Shown: one piece after another, positions 9,169 to 16,230 of the stretch | Numbering within the stretch: the stretch's first letter is position 1 | How the letters are laid out: each line of letters starts with the position of its first letter | DNA from: an uncultured Paracoccaceae bacterium | GTDB lineage: Bacteria; Pseudomonadota; Alphaproteobacteria; Rhodobacterales; Rhodobacteraceae | Length of the DNA: 64,000 nucleotides | Assembly (NCBI GenBank): GCA_934500835.1 | Contig: CAKSTR010000001.1 | Span: 496,001-560,000 of the forward strand | Direction: 5' to 3' | The notes under the pieces: generated by a model | Database searches by the model: none | Told to the model about the DNA's origin: nothing | The model's input: the letters and a program-made list of their open reading frames with translations, nothing else | Program-made: the position numbers and the translations under genes

Positions 9169-9470
9169 GGGCCGACTTGGGCCGACTTGGGCCGACCTTT
9201 GGGCCGACTTTTGGGCCGACCTGAAACCCAAAAAAAATAGGGCTTGGGCCGACTGGGCCGACCTAAGAGAGATAATATAGACATATATATATCATCTTCT
9301 TATGCATCCTCTCCCGGAGGGGGTCACACCCCCCTTCTGTGTGGATCGGTGTTTTTAGGTCGGCCCAGTCGGCCCAAGTCGGCCCAAACATGTAACACAC
9401 TGAGTTTATGTAGAAAAACTTGGGCCTACCCAGGCCGATTTGAGCGTTTTAGGTCGGCCCAAGTCGGTCC
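9169..9470. repeat. Iteron-like array of GGGCCGAC repeats, probable replication origin
   Basis: Seven plus-strand copies of GGGCCGAC begin at 9169, 9179, 9189, 9201, 9213, 9246 and 9255. Four exact inverted copies (GTCGGCCC) begin at 9359, 9368, 9378 and 9453; a fifth with one mismatch begins at 9463. Neighbouring copies are 9-12 bases apart, about one helical turn. Between the two arms lies an AT-rich tract (about 9270-9304, with ATATATATAT). This symmetry, directly after a primase/helicase gene, is typical of plasmid and satellite-phage origins. A partition site or transcriptional operator array is the main alternative. Confidence 0.65.
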
Positions 9471-9579
9471 AAGTTTTGCAGGAGACCTGCATATCGCCAC
9501 CGGAGATAACTCGCTGGCCTTGCTCCCCGGCGATCCGGGTTGCTGCGACCGTCACACGATTATTGCACCAAGCCTGAGA

Positions 9580-9594
9580 TGAGAATCATTCTCA
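9580..9594. promoter_or_regulatory. Fur-box-like 7-1-7 palindrome TGAGAATCATTCTCA
   Basis: A perfect 7-1-7 inverted repeat differs at two positions from the classical Fur core TGATAATCATTATCA. No iron-related gene lies nearby. It may be a chance look-alike or a site for an element repressor with similar specificity. Confidence 0.35.
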
Positions 9595-9712
9595 GTTGCA
9601 CACCGATCCCGACCGATCCGGCAAATACATCAGTATTGCTTACCTAATTTGATCAGGTTCCATCTGGGGCAGCCGCCGTGCTTGATGACGCTTAGAAACC
9701 CCGGAGGTTCAG

Positions 9713-9740
9713 CAGGGAGTCCCTGTGAAACATGTTTCAC
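9713..9740. promoter_or_regulatory. Two abutting palindromes upstream of the recombinase gene
   Basis: CAGGGA-G-TCCCTG (9713-9725) is followed, sharing one base, by GTGAAACATGTTTCAC (9725-9740), a perfect 16-bp palindrome. The half-sites of the second equal those of the chromosomal parS site (GTTTCAC/GTGAAAC) but in reversed order. They are candidate binding sites for a repressor or partition-like protein. Confidence 0.45.
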
Positions 9741-9746
9741 GGATTA

Positions 9747-9761
9747 GAACATAAGGGGAAC
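9747..9761. promoter_or_regulatory. LexA (SOS) box GAAC-N7-GAAC
   Basis: GAAC at 9747-9750, seven bases, then GAAC at 9758-9761. This exactly fits the alphaproteobacterial LexA box (GTTC-N7-GTTC read on the other strand). The first gene downstream is the serine recombinase at 9901, so DNA damage would be expected to derepress it. The neighbouring palindromes add further layers of control. Confidence 0.6.
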
Positions 9762-9858
9762 GATTCGCCCGTCAACCTCGTTGAGTTTCATCTCCCGAGT
9801 CAAGCAGTTTAATTTTCATCCGGTTTTGTTAGGGTCGATTACGGGCTTAACGAATCAT

Positions 9859-9900
9859 GTTAGCCATGTCATAAGAAAGTGGCTAACAGCGGAGGCTAAC
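9859..9900. promoter_or_regulatory. Three GGCTAAC heptamers abutting the recombinase start
   Basis: GTTAGCC (9859-9865, inverted), GGCTAAC (9881-9887) and GGCTAAC (9894-9900) end immediately before ATG 9901; the last two flank the GGAG ribosome site. They could be recombinase binding sites used for autoregulation or as a crossover/res site. Confidence 0.45.
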
Positions 9901-10575
9901 ATGGCGGTCTATATTTACACGCGCGTCTCGACCTTGGATCAGGTGGAAGGCTCGTCGCTGGCCGAGCAATCCCGCAAATGCCAAGGCGCCGCGATGATGG
10001 CGGGCCATGAGGTTGCCGCCACCTTCACTGACGCCGGTATCTCGGGCGGGGTTGCGCTGGCAGAACGCCCCGAGGGCGGCAAGCTGGCTGCTATGCTGCG
10101 TCCCGGTGATGTGGTTATCGTCGCCAAGATTGATCGGTGCTTCCGCAGCGCCGCCGATGCTCTGACCACGGTGCAAGGCTGGCAGGCCGAAGGCGTCAGC
10201 CTTGTTGTTGCCGAGTTCGGCGCGGAGCCGGTCAACGCCAACGGCACCGCAAAACTGTTGTTCGGCATTCTGGCCATGGTGGCCGAGTTTGAGAAGGGGC
10301 TGATTAAAGAGCGCATGACCATGGGTCGCGCCGCCAAGAAGGCCAAAGGCGGGCATATCGGCGGCTCTGCCCCCTTCGGCTTCCGCAAGGTCGGCCAAGG
10401 CAAGGGTGCGATGCTTGAGCCGATCCCGGCTGAACAGGCAGCTATCGCCGATATGCGCGACTGGCAGGCCGAGGGGCTGAGTCTGCGCACCATCGCGGGC
10501 AAGGTGCAAGAGGTTCACGGCCTCACGCTGTCGCACCTGTCGGTGCGGGCGGCACTGGCAAGGGCGGCGGGCTGA
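9901..10575 (+). CDS. Serine site-specific recombinase, resolvase/invertase family (224 aa)
   Basis: The product starts MAVYIYTRVSTLDQVEGSSL. The Ser in YTRVST is the expected nucleophile of the resolvase catalytic domain (about residues 1-140), followed by the conserved DRCFRS region and the long E-helix (MVAEFEKGLIKERMTMGRAA). The C-terminal part (from about residue 180) forms the helix-turn-helix: AIADMRDWQAEGLSLRTIAG. Length is that of small resolvases/invertases, not of large serine integrases. ATG 9901 was chosen for the GGAG at 9891-9894. It may resolve multimers or invert a segment of the element. An SOS box and repeated heptamers lie upstream. Confidence 0.9.
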   Translation: MAVYIYTRVSTLDQVEGSSLAEQSRKCQGAAMMAGHEVAATFTDAGISGGVALAERPEGGKLAAMLRPGDVVIVAKIDRCFRSAADALTTVQGWQAEGVSLVVAEFGAEPVNANGTAKLLFGILAMVAEFEKGLIKERMTMGRAAKKAKGGHIGGSAPFGFRKVGQGKGAMLEPIPAEQAAIADMRDWQAEGLSLRTIAGKVQEVHGLTLSHLSVRAALARAAG

Positions 10576-10903
10576 CGCCCGCCCACGCCCCTGCGGCGCA
10601 CCGGGGCCTAACACCGAAACGCGAGGCGGGGACCCATCCGGGGGTATCCCCAGCCGCCGCCCGCCCCGGTAGTAGCCGTTTGTAGGTTATAGACCGATTT
10701 CCGGTAACGGGATGCAATCGGCCAGACCCCCAACTGCCAAAAAATTTTGTAGAAAATTTTCAACTATGGGTTGCTCTGGCTCCGCCGGTCATCACCATGT
10801 CACCACATGTGACAAAACCCTCAAAACGTCACATTTTATCACATTAAAACAATAACTTGAGTCGTGATCGTCAATCTGCTACACCCTCGACCGGGGGTTA
10901 TCA
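10576..10903. other. Intergenic region of 328 bp with palindromes
   Basis: No coding frame is supported. The first part is GC-rich. Two AAAATTTT octamers follow (10741-10748 and 10753-10760), then the TGTCA-N7-TGACA palindrome (10798-10814) and an AT-rich stretch with repeated TCACATT (10827-10845) that probably carries the promoter of the gene at 10904. Confidence 0.55.
10798..10814. promoter_or_regulatory. 17-bp inverted repeat TGTCA-N7-TGACA, second copy
   Basis: TGTCA (10798-10802) and TGACA (10810-10814) have the same spacing as the copy at 3350-3366, 7.4 kb away. The shared geometry suggests one repressor controls both promoters of the element. Confidence 0.45.
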
Positions 10904-11422
10904 GTGAGAAGGTTTTTCATTTTGTCGCGCCGGAATCGCCGCCAAAAATCTCTAGACCGCCGCCGTGCGGTTGATCTGCACACCACCGTTATCCACGAGG
11001 TCGGGCATCTGACCGTGCTGCGCCACTTTGGTTCGGAGGGATGGATTGAATTCGAACTGAACCCGTCGCCGCAGCCCGGCGACATGACAGTGCTTGGTTC
11101 CATGCACTACACACAGCGCCCGGTTTCGCTCGTCCAGCGCGCGGCCTTCGGGGTTGCGGGTGTTGCCGCCGAGGTCATGGCGTTTGAGAACGACATTACC
11201 CCGACCGAAATCTACCAATACATTCAAACCGATTACATTGAACCATCGGAAACCGATTGGGAATTGATCGGCGGTCACATCGGCAGGGCAGTTCCACTGG
11301 CACATGCGGTTCTGACAGCCCATTGGGATGACTTCCAGACCGAAGCATCCGTTTACCTGCGTAACTGGGCGGGGCGTTTGGGTGTCGATATGCGCGCCCA
11401 TCCTTTCTTTGCGGGGCCTTAG
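10904..11422 (+). CDS. Small HExxH metallopeptidase-like protein (172 aa)
   Basis: GTG 10904 opens a basic N-terminus (MRRFFILSRRNRRQKSLDRR), followed by TTVIHEVGHLTVLRHFG with a canonical HExxH zinc-protease motif at about residue 31. A later segment, AGVAAEVMAFEND, resembles the third-ligand region of FtsH-type (M41) peptidases (AGRAAEE). No AAA+ domain and no membrane span are present, so this is a stand-alone peptidase-like fold. It may cleave a repressor or host factor, as phage ImmA-type proteases do, though it is not clearly of that family. No strong ribosome site precedes the GTG, so the start is uncertain. Confidence 0.6.
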   Translation: MRRFFILSRRNRRQKSLDRRRAVDLHTTVIHEVGHLTVLRHFGSEGWIEFELNPSPQPGDMTVLGSMHYTQRPVSLVQRAAFGVAGVAAEVMAFENDITPTEIYQYIQTDYIEPSETDWELIGGHIGRAVPLAHAVLTAHWDDFQTEASVYLRNWAGRLGVDMRAHPFFAGP

Positions 11423-11521
11423 GCCGCGCTTCGTCTCGATCTGAACGCCACGGGCGGGCCGCTGGCACGTTCCTATACCCGCGACAGCAGGCCGGGCACT
11501 GGTCGCCCCGGCAGCCAAACC

Positions 11522-11848
11522 CTACAGGGGCACATCACGCCAGCGCCATGCCTTGATCGCCTTCCCCGGCCTCCTGACGATCAAGGTGCCAAGGTCGCTA
11601 CCACCGATCTGTCGCACACTCACGCTCATGAACTCGCTGGTGCCACACCTGCGGCAACACCCCGGCGGCAACAGCGCCGGACGCGCGGGGCCGAGTATTT
11701 CCACCAGATCGGTGGCTAGGAAGTGAATGCACCTGTGGCACCCGGCACATTTGACCACCAAGAGCATGTTACCTGCGGCTGCGGCGCCTAGCAGATAGGG
11801 AGGCTTTGACGGGTGGTATCCGCGATAATGCACGACTCGTTCTGGCAT
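11522..11848 (-). CDS. Zinc-ribbon hypothetical protein, divergent from SRAP gene (108 aa)
   Basis: The product has two Cys pairs in a zinc-ribbon arrangement, KCAGCHRC and CCRRCGTSEF, about 35 residues apart, and a basic aromatic end (KAIKAWRWRDVPL). Similar small proteins are common in alphaproteobacterial phages and plasmids, but their role is unknown; nucleic acid binding is a fair guess. I use ATG 11848 (MPERVVHYRG). ATG 11767 has a better ribosome site and would give an 81-residue protein that keeps the zinc ribbon. A LexA box lies 6 bases upstream of 11848, so the gene is probably SOS-regulated together with the divergent SRAP gene. Confidence 0.65.
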   Translation of the reverse strand: MPERVVHYRGYHPSKPPYLLGAAAAGNMLLVVKCAGCHRCIHFLATDLVEILGPARPALLPPGCCRRCGTSEFMSVSVRQIGGSDLGTLIVRRPGKAIKAWRWRDVPL

Positions 11849-11854
11849 ATTAGA

Positions 11855-11869
11855 GAACATATGAGGAAC
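11855..11869. promoter_or_regulatory. LexA (SOS) box between divergent genes
   Basis: GAAC (11855-11858), seven bases, GAAC (11866-11869): an exact alphaproteobacterial LexA box in the 60-bp gap between the zinc-ribbon gene and the SRAP gene. One site could repress both. SRAP proteins act on DNA lesions, so the placement makes biological sense. Confidence 0.8.
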
Positions 11870-11908
11870 ATAGTGGCGGAGCAATCGCGTCCGCGCTATC
11901 CTCGCGCT

Positions 11909-12592
11909 ATGTGCAACCTCTATTCGAACACCACAGCCAAGGAAGCCATGCGGCGGTTGTTCAAGGTCACTTCCGACCTCGACCACACAGGTAATGCCGA
12001 GCCACAGGAGGCCATTTTTCCGCGCTACAGCGCCACGGTTCTGCGGCTCACCGCCTCCGGCAAGCGAGAGCTATTGCACATGCACTGGGGCTTCCTGCTG
12101 CCGCAGGTATCCGCCAAAACAGGCAAGCCAATCTTGCCGAAGGCCGTGAACAACGCCCGTGACGACAAGATTCAGACCTCGCCTTTCTGGCGGTCTTCCT
12201 TCGAGCAACGCCGCTGCCTCGTGCCCGCGTCTGCCTACTGCGAGGCTAAGGGGCTGAACCCTGCAACATACTACTGGTTTGGGCTGGCCTCCGACGATCC
12301 CGATGCCCGCCCGCCTTTCACTTTTGCTGGCATCTGGCGCCAGTTCAAAGGTGACCATCGGGGGGAGGCCGTTCAGATCGAGACCTATTCGATAGCGACG
12401 ACCACACCGAACGAACTCACCCGGACCATCCACCCCGACCGTATGCCTGTCATTCTCGATCCGGCGGACCATGACAAATGGTTGTTGGGGTCCGTCACCG
12501 AGGCCGCGACCCTACTGCGACCGTTTCCAGCACGGCAGATGCGGATCGTCCGGGAAGGTAACGCCAAGGCAGACCCTCTTACCATCACCTGA
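11909..12592 (+). CDS. SOS response-associated peptidase (SRAP/YedK family, 227 aa)
   Basis: The start is set at ATG 11909 because SRAP proteins need Cys as the second residue, exposed after Met removal; the product begins MCNLYSNTTAKEAMRRLF. Other family marks are the asparagine-rich NARDDKIQTSPFWR, the RCLVPASAYCEAKG block with its Glu, and the active-site His in TIHPDRMPVIL. The family forms a covalent crosslink with abasic sites in single-stranded DNA and shields them during replication. Regulation by the LexA box at 11855-11869 is likely. Length is normal. It converges with a secreted-protein gene ending at 12606. Confidence 0.92.
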   Translation: MCNLYSNTTAKEAMRRLFKVTSDLDHTGNAEPQEAIFPRYSATVLRLTASGKRELLHMHWGFLLPQVSAKTGKPILPKAVNNARDDKIQTSPFWRSSFEQRRCLVPASAYCEAKGLNPATYYWFGLASDDPDARPPFTFAGIWRQFKGDHRGEAVQIETYSIATTTPNELTRTIHPDRMPVILDPADHDKWLLGSVTEAATLLRPFPARQMRIVREGNAKADPLTIT

Positions 12593-12605
12593 ACTACCAC
12601 GCCCC

Positions 12606-13193
12606 TCACTTTACCGCCGACAGAATCCATTCCGGCACGAAGACCTCGTTGTTTGCTGTCATCGCCGTTGTGGTGTCACCCAGCAGGCTCCCCGTGAAGC
12701 GCCCTGCGATCCTCTGTCCGCTGTCGTGGCGCGTCACCGCATCATAAAATTCTCGCATGAGGGCGATGGGGTTCTCCCCGGCCTGTTCGCCAACCACGAA
12801 GCGACAGCCGATGTCTTTCAGCACCGGGGCGGCGATCTGGAACAGCGCCTCGTCGGCATCTGCAAATACGACCGTCGCGGCGTCGGTATCCATGATCCTG
12901 CCGACCAGCCAAGCGGTTCGCGGTGCCGCTGCGGCAGTGGTGTTGCCGGGGAACTCCGTCACGTCCAACCAGAATTCCGTCCCGCGCTTCTCCGCAGTGA
13001 CCCTGACCCCTTCCGCCCATGGCGCTGCCGCGACGAAGGCCGCGATGTCCGCAGCCTTAACCGAGGTTGGGGGAGCGGTTTCATTCTTGGCGGCGAACAT
13101 CTGTCCGGGGCAAGGACCGGCCAGTGCCTCGCCACAGAAGGATGTTGCGATTAGTGCGGCGGCAGCCGCCGACATCGTGGGCTTCTTCAACAT
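12606..13193 (-). CDS. Exported hypothetical protein (195 aa)
   Basis: The protein begins MLKKPTMSAAAAALIATSFC followed by GEALAG, a Sec signal peptide with likely cleavage after ALA. The mature part is about 170 residues, with no recognised domain. The start ATG 13193 is preceded by GAGGCG; a frame extension to 13322 is probably not translated. The context (between SRAP and the AT-rich cargo block) says little. The base composition is like the host and unlike the genes to the right. A periplasmic role is all that can be supported. Confidence 0.65.
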   Translation of the reverse strand: MLKKPTMSAAAAALIATSFCGEALAGPCPGQMFAAKNETAPPTSVKAADIAAFVAAAPWAEGVRVTAEKRGTEFWLDVTEFPGNTTAAAAPRTAWLVGRIMDTDAATVVFADADEALFQIAAPVLKDIGCRFVVGEQAGENPIALMREFYDAVTRHDSGQRIAGRFTGSLLGDTTTAMTANNEVFVPEWILSAVK

Positions 13194-13369
13194 GTATGCG
13201 CCTCGAACACTTTCAGGGTGCAGCAGTGGCAGGCCTATGGGGCGAGAGTGTGCCGTCAAAGCGGCACCCCCCGTTGGGAGAAATCGAACCCGCTCACGAA
13301 AGATATGGATCGGGCTATGCAAAGTCCATCGAGCGTCTTACGGTAACCCAAGAAAAGCTGGGTGAGAAA

Positions 13370-14614
13370 ATGAGCCACGAGATTATTCGACGCATCAACA
13401 AAACTGACGATGCCACGGTGGTTTCAATTTTTGAGAGAATTTCTAAGCTATGGAGCGAGACACCCGCAAACATCTATTATTCATATATTCCGGGGGTCAA
13501 TCTTTCACCAAGCGATATAGACAAGAAGAAGCTGAAAGGTCGCTTCAACTTCACCGATGCCAAGTTCTCTATTAAGCTGCCCAATGAGGTAAACTTAACG
13601 ATCAACTTTAGGCGGCAGATAGTTGCCTATCAAGGCTCAATTGTTCCATCCGCGAAGTTCGATGAATTTGTTCTTCGATTTGGACAAAACTCTGGAAACT
13701 GGGCATCCCGGCAGGCAGAGGCTCAGCAAATATTTGACATCGTCGGAGGATCAGACGCCGATCCCACGTATGATGAGGCATCAGAGAACTCAGACGCATT
13801 TCGAGCGGTTATCGACGGCTTCTCGGCAACTCACCGCCAAATGCTGGAGACGCTTGATGAACGGATCAAGCTGGCCGACGAGCGGCGAGTTAAGGCCGAA
13901 GACGAAGCCAACGAGCGCGAGGAGGCGAGACGTGAGGAACATCGTGAAGCCTTAGATTTGATCGAGGCAGAACGAGCGAAGCTATCGCTGCAATCCCACA
14001 TGGCAGAGCGTAGGCGCCTGCTGGAATCCCTTACGAAGACTGCAAGAGAGCAGGCCGCTGCAAGCCAACTGCCTCGCGGAGCTACCGCGATGCGGTGGGG
14101 GGTGTTCGCGGCATCTTTGGCGGTCTCCGGCGTAGCCGGATGGCTATCTTTCCAAAGTTTCGCCGCGCTGAGTGCCGATAGCACCCACACCGCAATCGAC
14201 TGGATTCTGCTTAGCCGAGGCATCATCGGCAGCGTCGTGGCTGTCGGCGCTGCGGTCTATGCTGCCGGTTGGCTCAAGTCGTTCTTCGAGGCAGATGCCA
14301 AGGCGGCGCGTGACCTGCAACGGTTCAATTATGACCTAAGCCGCGCAAGCTGGATCATCGAGACCGTCCTCGAAGTGCAGTATGAGAAGAAGGGCGAAGT
14401 CCCCCGCGAATGGATCGAGGGCGTCACGCATGGGCTTTTCGACCGCGCCCAACCGGGCGGCGCACCCGATGAAGGGGCACAGGCCCTTGGTGCTCTACTG
14501 GGCTTCGCGGGTTCGGCTTCCTTTGGTCCCGAGGGCGCCAGAATAGATGTCGGACGCAGCGGAGCACGGCGGCTGTCGAAGGCGATTAAGGCTCCTGATT
14601 CTGAAATTCAGTAG
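13370..14614 (+). CDS. Coiled-coil protein with two membrane spans (414 aa), candidate effector partner
   Basis: The frame opens at ATG 13370 (MSHEIIRRINKTDDATVVSI). Three zones are visible: an AT-rich globular N-terminal part (about 1-150), a long charged coiled coil (about 155-235, rich in EEARREEHREALDLIEAERA), and two hydrophobic spans (about 242-268 and 278-300) followed by a cytoplasmic-looking tail. I do not recognise the family. It faces the reverse transcriptase-protease gene, the stops only 23 bases apart, and shares its low GC, so the two may have arrived together. A membrane-spanning coiled-coil protein would fit a cell-killing effector or a protease substrate. This is inference. 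Confidence 0.65.
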   Translation: MSHEIIRRINKTDDATVVSIFERISKLWSETPANIYYSYIPGVNLSPSDIDKKKLKGRFNFTDAKFSIKLPNEVNLTINFRRQIVAYQGSIVPSAKFDEFVLRFGQNSGNWASRQAEAQQIFDIVGGSDADPTYDEASENSDAFRAVIDGFSATHRQMLETLDERIKLADERRVKAEDEANEREEARREEHREALDLIEAERAKLSLQSHMAERRRLLESLTKTAREQAAASQLPRGATAMRWGVFAASLAVSGVAGWLSFQSFAALSADSTHTAIDWILLSRGIIGSVVAVGAAVYAAGWLKSFFEADAKAARDLQRFNYDLSRASWIIETVLEVQYEKKGEVPREWIEGVTHGLFDRAQPGGAPDEGAQALGALLGFAGSASFGPEGARIDVGRSGARRLSKAIKAPDSEIQ

Positions 14615-14637
14615 TCCAAAGGGCCATGCCAACTGAA

Positions 14638-16230
14638 CTAAGGAGTGGCGAGCCACTCATTCAAGGCTGAAATGTGTATTGCGAAATCCCTTCCCTCTCC
14701 GGGGCCACCTTTGTGAATTACCCCACAAACCTGCCCAGCAGAGTTCACGACCGGTCCGCCAGACATACCCTGTGTGAGCTTCTGTGATGTCTCGATCATT
14801 TGCACCGCGTGCTTTACTGGCAGTGAAGTAACTGTTCCCGGTCGGATGTTGAGTTTATCTCCAACTCCGTAGCTCGGATACCCTAGTGCCAGAACTTGAT
14901 CCCCATCTGCTAGCGCCCCTTCAAGGGGAATCATTTCAAAATACTCAGTTTCAGGAATGGAGCACGTCAGTATCGCAAGGTCTCGGGCATCGCAGTATTT
15001 TTTAACAGTTGCTTTAAATCTATTTGCTGGCTTTGCGGAATGAAAAATTTCAACCTCAAATTTCTCCGCGTCAGACACGCAATGCCAAGCCGTGACAAGG
15101 CCAACCGACTTCAAGAAGAAAGCAGTCCCCTGAAACCAATCCCCGTGCTCATGCTCAACGATCCAAACGGAGCGATCTTGAATCTCAGAGTCTGTTGGCC
15201 TTACTTTTACTTCCGAGCCGGGGAATACCTTATTAAATCGCAAAGCCAAACTTCTGAAAACAGGATCAGATTGACCCTTGATGTGCCCAATCCACGAGAT
15301 TTTTCCGTGCAGGTGCAAGGCTATATTGGCCTTTCTACCGTATTCGGATAGAAGAGCTGCCTGAACTTTGGCCGCGCCGTCTCTCTCAACTCGGAACAGG
15401 GTAGCCCTTATATTTCGGACATATCTTCTATCAACGTTAAGGAATTGGTTCACCCGAACGCCAGTCACAACTCTCCGAGAATTTCTGTCGGCATAGTGAG
15501 TTTTATCAGGGTTCACTTCGAACCCGTTATGCGTGAACGTGGCCCTAATCTTTCTGCATAATAGGTCAGGATTAAACTTTCCCGGTGACGGCAGACCACT
15601 TTCAAATAGTCCGCTTGGCGGCTGAAAGCTGGAAAACGTTATATCGTCAGCATAGCGAGTATATATACAGCGGAACTCCTTAGCGAGGCTTTGAAGCTCC
15701 TTATCCATTCGAAAACAAATCATATTCGATATGACAGGGCTGCTGGGGGAACCCTGTGGAAGCTGCCCCCCGACACAGCAGATTCTTGCAATGATATCAG
15801 ATACTCGCGGATCTACGCGCATCGCCCTAAAAAGGTGAGCTATCCTTGATTCCGTAATCGCCGGGAAGAAGCCTCGCAAGTCTATGTTGACTACATATCG
15901 GCTTTTAACGTGAGATTCCGCATTGCTTTTTACAGATCGATCACTAACAAACCCGTGAACGGATTTGCGCGGACTATAGATCAACGAGAGCAGGTCCGCC
16001 ACCTTCCTCTGAATCATCTTTAGGCGATAGTTTGGAGCAAGTATTTGCCGCTTCTTGCCTCCCTTCTTGGAGACAGAAAATGAAGCATACATCCCACCTC
16101 GATACCACCATATCTTTTTAAGTTCTGCGGATGACATGCCAAGGTGGGTTAAAAGGGCAGCTTCGCTTTGCATGGGGGCAGGAAGATTAACTCGCGGCGA
16201 TCCACCGAAAAGGTATATTGGGTTAAGCAC
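14638..16230 (-). CDS. Retron-type reverse transcriptase fused to trypsin-like serine protease (530 aa)
   Basis: Residues about 30-310 form a reverse transcriptase: LPQGSPSSPVISNMI, the catalytic YADD in CIYTRYADDITFSS (about residue 193), and the retron-typical VTG in RRVVTGVRVN (about 255). Residues about 335-530 form a trypsin-like protease with His in TAWHCVSD, Asp in DARDLAILTC and Ser in QGMSGGPVVN, so the triad appears intact. The start is GTG 16230, six bases after GGAAGGGAG; ATG 16173 lacks a ribosome site. The RNA upstream (16229-16346) has the a1/a2 repeat of a retron. Retrons make multicopy single-stranded DNA and often guard against phage. The RT-protease fusion is rare. I recall it as a minor retron class, but give no class number. 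Confidence 0.9.
   Translation of the reverse strand: MLNPIYLFGGSPRVNLPAPMQSEAALLTHLGMSSAELKKIWWYRGGMYASFSVSKKGGKKRQILAPNYRLKMIQRKVADLLSLIYSPRKSVHGFVSDRSVKSNAESHVKSRYVVNIDLRGFFPAITESRIAHLFRAMRVDPRVSDIIARICCVGGQLPQGSPSSPVISNMICFRMDKELQSLAKEFRCIYTRYADDITFSSFQPPSGLFESGLPSPGKFNPDLLCRKIRATFTHNGFEVNPDKTHYADRNSRRVVTGVRVNQFLNVDRRYVRNIRATLFRVERDGAAKVQAALLSEYGRKANIALHLHGKISWIGHIKGQSDPVFRSLALRFNKVFPGSEVKVRPTDSEIQDRSVWIVEHEHGDWFQGTAFFLKSVGLVTAWHCVSDAEKFEVEIFHSAKPANRFKATVKKYCDARDLAILTCSIPETEYFEMIPLEGALADGDQVLALGYPSYGVGDKLNIRPGTVTSLPVKHAVQMIETSQKLTQGMSGGPVVNSAGQVCGVIHKGGPGEGRDFAIHISALNEWLATP

Larger units (their letters stand above)
9130..9900. other. Non-coding control region between primase and recombinase genes
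   Basis: No gene is supported in these 771 bases. The region holds the GGGCCGAC iteron array with an AT-rich core (9169-9470), a GC stem-loop near 9317-9335, a Fur-box-like palindrome (9580-9594), two abutting palindromes (9713-9740), a LexA-type box (9747-9761) and three GGCTAAC heptamers (9859-9900). An upstream TTG extension of the recombinase frame (from 9781) is unlikely to be translated, because the ATG at 9901 has the ribosome site. Confidence 0.7.

Noticed and set aside
9600..9720. Possible small structured RNA
   Set aside because: Some local stems can be drawn, but I found no match to tRNA, SRP RNA, tmRNA or a known riboswitch core.
9725..9740. True chromosomal parS site
   Set aside because: The half-sites match, but their order is reversed relative to the ParB consensus, so I list it only as a palindrome.
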